Source: Leptolyngbya sp. PCC 7375
Lineage (GTDB): Bacteria; Cyanobacteriota; Cyanobacteriia; Phormidesmidales; Phormidesmidaceae
Length of the DNA stretch: 64,000 nt
NCBI RefSeq assembly: GCF_000316115.1
Contig: NZ_JH993797.1
Span: 5,752,486-5,816,485, forward strand
Direction of reading: 5' to 3'
In this document: piece after piece, positions 61,302 to 64,000 of the stretch
How the letters are laid out: every line of letters begins with the position of its first letter
Numbering within the stretch: position 1 is the stretch's first letter
Notes under the pieces: generated by a model
What the model saw: only the letters and a program-made list of their open reading frames with translations
Databases searched by the model: none
Told to the model about the DNA's origin: nothing
Position numbers and translations under genes: made by a program

Positions 61302-62588
61302 ATGGTAAACACCACTACAACGATTCCCCTGTCCACCCATCCCTATGCCGAGGTTATTCATCGGCTCGAAGCTGGCGGCTCTATGTTGCCCGATACCCCA
61401 GAAAATCTCATGCAGATTATCGGTATCTACAAAGCCTATGCGGTACCCATGGATTTTTACTGGCGGGATCTGTTGTACATTGGCGAACGAGTTTTTCTAC
61501 AACCCCTGCCATTTTTCAAATATTTCATTTCTCAAGAGTATCTGGACCGTCAGAACACCTATGCAGGTGATCAGTCACCCTTAAGGATATGGCGAGGGGT
61601 GGGGGAGGCCCATCCCGAGCTACTGGAGTTCATGGCTAAGGGAGAAGGTAAGCGCAAGTGGCCCCGGTTGTTTCATCATCTAGGACATGACCGCGTCAAT
61701 ATGGAGTTTGCGGAAGCCTGCATGCGAGCAATGTTTTGGCATGAGGATCTCAATCCCAAATTTAACGAGTATCTCTATAGCGAACCCTATAAGGCCGCCG
61801 CAGATCGAGCAATTAAAGCCTATTTCAAAGGTAATCCAGCCATGCTGGGGCTTTATAAGCTCTTCCCCGACATGTTCTTAGAGCAAGTACGGCAGATGTC
61901 ATATTACGCTAACCTTGGCTTGTTTTGGGAAGTAATGGCCCCGGTGTTCTTCGAGATGTCTGACATCTATGATGAAGGTGGCTTTAAAGGGGTACCCGAT
62001 GCCATGGACTTTTTAGTAAATGGCATTTTTGCAGTGGCTGGTCGGCCCATCTATCACCATGTGTATATCGGTGATGAGTGCTTTGAAGTCATTCCTAAAT
62101 CAGCTGGGTTTACCTGGCTTTATGAGGCAGCCCTGCCTTACGTGGAGGCCGTCTTTTATCGTACAGCCCCATTTCGAGGCACTAAATCCTACGATGCCCA
62201 GGTGCATCAAGTGCCAGACCAGCAGCCAGAATTTCACTATGGCATTCTCTATGCCGATGTGTTTCCGGTGGGTAGTGCCGGTATTCCACCAACACTGTTA
62301 ATGCAAGATATGCTGCACTTTTTACCGCCCTATCTGCAGGACTATTACCAACAACATTGTCGTGGTGAAGACGATCAGCTGATTCAGCTAGGCATTACCT
62401 TTCAGCGCTCAATGTATAACGTGACATCAGCGGTGATTCAAGCATTACGAGCGGCGTTGTACTATCCGCTAGATGATCCAAACCCAGAGCATCTGATGGC
62501 CAACCGCAAATTTTTTGAAGCTCAAATGGATCGGCTCATACGCCCAGAAGCACGTCTGCGAGATATTCAGACTGCAAATTACCGCTAA
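61302..62588 (+). CDS. cupA: CO2 hydration protein CupA (ChpY)
   Basis: This 428-residue soluble protein is the zinc-containing, carbonic-anhydrase-like subunit unique to cyanobacterial NDH-1MS/NDH-1MS'. Typical stretches are MQIIGIYKAYAVPMDFYWRD, LFHHLGHDRVNMEFAEACMR and the IYHHVYIGDECFEVIP segment; the His residues here are likely zinc ligands. It follows ndhD3 and precedes a fasciclin-type cupS, which identifies CupA rather than CupB (ChpX). Confidence 0.92.
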   Translation: MVNTTTTIPLSTHPYAEVIHRLEAGGSMLPDTPENLMQIIGIYKAYAVPMDFYWRDLLYIGERVFLQPLPFFKYFISQEYLDRQNTYAGDQSPLRIWRGVGEAHPELLEFMAKGEGKRKWPRLFHHLGHDRVNMEFAEACMRAMFWHEDLNPKFNEYLYSEPYKAAADRAIKAYFKGNPAMLGLYKLFPDMFLEQVRQMSYYANLGLFWEVMAPVFFEMSDIYDEGGFKGVPDAMDFLVNGIFAVAGRPIYHHVYIGDECFEVIPKSAGFTWLYEAALPYVEAVFYRTAPFRGTKSYDAQVHQVPDQQPEFHYGILYADVFPVGSAGIPPTLLMQDMLHFLPPYLQDYYQQHCRGEDDQLIQLGITFQRSMYNVTSAVIQALRAALYYPLDDPNPEHLMANRKFFEAQMDRLIRPEARLRDIQTANYR

Positions 62589-62659
62589 GTATGTGTGTCT
62601 TGCCGCGTAGTGGCAAAAGCCCACGTTGAAGTTTATGTCCTCTGAATTTTGCTTTAATC

Positions 62660-63061
62660 ATGGCAACGATTGTCGATATCGCGCTTGAAAATCCTGGTTT
62701 TGAAACATTGGTGGCGGCTGTTAAGGCAGCAGGCTTGGTGGAAACATTGCAATCGGCAGGGCCATTTACGGTGTTTGCGCCCAATGATGATGCCTTTGCA
62801 AAACTGCCTCCCAATACTGTGAATAATCTGGTGCAGAATCCTCCTCAATTAGGCCGGATTCTTTGCTATCACGTGGTTTCTGGTCGTTGGGATAGTGCGC
62901 GTATCCGTGAGTTTTCCCAACTGACATCGGTGGAAGGTTCGCCCATTCCTATTCGTAGCCAAAACCCTCTAGAAGTGAAAAATGCCTCTGTGATTGCGGC
63001 TGATATCGAAGCCAGCAACGGCATTATTCATGTCATCGACAATGTGATTTTGATGGGGTGA
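62660..63061 (+). CDS. cupS: CupS, fasciclin-like subunit of NDH-1MS
   Basis: This 133-residue protein has a single fasciclin (FAS1) domain: ALENPGFETLVAAVKAAGLV (9-28), GPFTVFAPNDDAFAKLP and the C-terminal ASNGIIHVIDNVILMG. There is no signal peptide, so it is cytoplasmic. The CupS protein of cyanobacteria has this fold and sits beside CupA on the complex. Its stop codon overlaps the start of a small ORF. Confidence 0.9.
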   Translation: MATIVDIALENPGFETLVAAVKAAGLVETLQSAGPFTVFAPNDDAFAKLPPNTVNNLVQNPPQLGRILCYHVVSGRWDSARIREFSQLTSVEGSPIPIRSQNPLEVKNASVIAADIEASNGIIHVIDNVILMG

Positions 63062-63225
63062 TGCAATTCATGGGTAAAGTTTTGCAGGAACTTGATCTGT
63101 TTTTTTGGATAGCGGCTCTGATGATCGCTGGGATGACGATAGTGGATGTGGCAGACATTCAGATGGTAAGTCCCTACAGCGACTTTGTTCAGGCGATGAC
63201 TGAGCCAGTAGACCCGATTGAATAA
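63061..63225 (+). CDS. 54-residue single-helix membrane protein coupled to cupS
   Basis: An ORF starts at the ATG sharing its A with the cupS stop (TGATG overlap) and reads 54 codons to a TAA at 63223. The product has one hydrophobic segment (LFFWIAALMIAGMTIV, 13-28) and an acidic C-terminus ending TEPVDPIE. The overlap suggests translational coupling with cupS. NDH-1L has small single-helix subunits (NdhP, NdhQ), but I know of none assigned to NDH-1MS. A subunit role is inference; chance overlap is possible. Confidence 0.5.
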   Translation: MQFMGKVLQELDLFFWIAALMIAGMTIVDVADIQMVSPYSDFVQAMTEPVDPIE

Positions 63226-63392
63226 AAGCCGTTGCTGATTTAGAGGATGAATTGATCGATCACGTCGATCATGAATCTAAGCTTGAGCAATGAAATCATA
63301 CTGAGGATTAGCAACGCCTCATAAAACTTCTTAGGTAGTCATGTTGAAGCAATTCCGCGCTATGCTCAGATTTTTATGTAAAAATGTAAAGC

Positions 63393-64000
63393 GTGTGGAT
63401 TACTTCATCTCCTACATCGGCTAAAAAGCCGACTAAAATTGCCCTCGGTAACTTTGATGGTGTCCATCTCGGTCACCAGCATGTTATTGAACCTGTTTTA
63501 ACCCATAAGGGCGGTCTGCCCTCGTTGGTTTTAGCTGACGATATGTGTTTGCAGGCCGCTGCGGCATCTGGCTATAGTGATTTGCCTGGCGTAGCGTCTG
63601 CTTTTGAATCGTCGACATCTGGCTTTGCTGAGTGGGCGTCGGTAGTTACGTTTTTCCCCCATCCCAAAGAGTATTTTTCCGGTCAGTCGCGCTCGTTACT
63701 GACGCCGCTGGAAGAAAAAAGTCGTCAGTTGGCCTGTTTAGGGGTAGATCAACTCGTGCTGCTGCCGTTTGATGCGGCATTGGCTAACTTGGATGCGGCG
63801 ATGTTTGTGGAAAAGATCCTGATTCAGAATTTGCAGGCGACGCATATTAGTGTAGGCAGCGACTTTCACTTTGGTAAAGGGCGCGGCGGGAATGCGGAGT
63901 TGCTGTATGAGATCGCAACCCGTCACCATATCCCAGTCACCATTGTTCCACTCCACAATGACATCGAAGGACGCATCAGCAGCTCCCGCATTCGGCAAGC
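63393..64000 (+). CDS. ribF: Bifunctional riboflavin kinase/FAD synthetase (5' part)
   Basis: Reading from the GTG at 63393 gives an open frame to the window end (202 codons plus 2 bases). The FAD synthetase motif ALGNFDGVHLGHQ (17-29), a VTFFPHPKEYF segment and ISSSRIRQ at the edge identify RibF, which makes FMN and FAD. The riboflavin kinase domain lies beyond the window. No in-frame ATG with better placement is visible. Confidence 0.9.
   Translation, partial: MWITSSPTSAKKPTKIALGNFDGVHLGHQHVIEPVLTHKGGLPSLVLADDMCLQAAAASGYSDLPGVASAFESSTSGFAEWASVVTFFPHPKEYFSGQSRSLLTPLEEKSRQLACLGVDQLVLLPFDAALANLDAAMFVEKILIQNLQATHISVGSDFHFGKGRGGNAELLYEIATRHHIPVTIVPLHNDIEGRISSSRIRQ

Noticed and set aside
1..64000. 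tRNA, rRNA, CRISPR array or prophage
   Set aside because: I scanned the gaps by eye for T-loop motifs, regularly spaced repeats and phage structural genes and found none; a covariance-model search would be decisive for tRNA and small RNA.

Overview
This window is a piece of a cyanobacterial chromosome. It carries Mg-chelatase subunit ChlI, a PucC/BCD-type chlorophyll transporter-like protein, the ferredoxin-thioredoxin reductase variable chain, a BicA-type bicarbonate transporter, a PAP/fibrillin protein, a COP23-domain protein and the inducible CO2-uptake NDH-1 operon (ndhF3-ndhD3-cupA-cupS). Several cyanobacterial families of unknown function are present (DUF1824, DUF3134, DUF6464). The octamer GCGATCGC (HIP1) recurs throughout. 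Gene content fits a mid-GC, probably filamentous or marine lineage, but I cannot name a genus from sequence alone. I saw no rRNA, tRNA or CRISPR array.

Layout. 1-1.6 kb: the 5' part of bicA, preceded by a broken sbtA-like gene. 1.8-17 kb: housekeeping genes: radC, a response regulator, a 1-Cys peroxiredoxin, a PAS-like histidine kinase, a solute-binding protein, cysK, msrP, chlI-ruvC and argG. 17-27 kb: a glycosyltransferase, two SDR proteins (one without its catalytic residues), map, a small heat shock protein, a PucC-like transporter with an inositol-monophosphatase-like gene, and a flavin reductase. 27-29 kb: an accessory patch with a frameshifted gene, a MITE-like element, an orphan, and an OhrR-like MarR regulator divergent from a hexameric tyrosine-coordinated heme protein. 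29-48 kb: mostly core genes: purS-purQ, zur, nfeD-SPFH, a PP2C phosphatase, ftrV, purA-rplY, an adenosine deaminase-like gene, aspS, pyrG, an amidase, and an aldo/keto reductase divergent from a LysR regulator.

48.5-52.4 kb is a small decaying accessory island. A complete 1317-bp IS4-type element with 17-bp inverted repeats and a 7-bp target duplication sits in the 3' end of a membrane-protein gene. Removing the element and one duplication on paper restores a 263-codon frame ending 14 bp before a P-loop kinase-like gene. Beside them lie a HEAT-like orphan and a nuclease-like gene broken by an in-frame TGA.

52.6-64 kb returns to core genes: an FAD oxidase, mraY, a PAP/fibrillin gene with a RecB-like Fe-S nuclease, then the low-CO2 operon. 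Upstream of ndhF3 are up to four related dyads built on GATTTA..TAAATC. A 54-codon single-helix ORF overlaps the cupS stop codon. The window ends inside ribF.

Inorganic carbon uptake is represented at both ends (bicA and the NDH-1MS genes). Redox and peroxide handling is a second theme (peroxiredoxin, OhrR/heme protein, MsrP, FtrV). Nucleotide synthesis is a third (purS, purQ, purA, pyrG).
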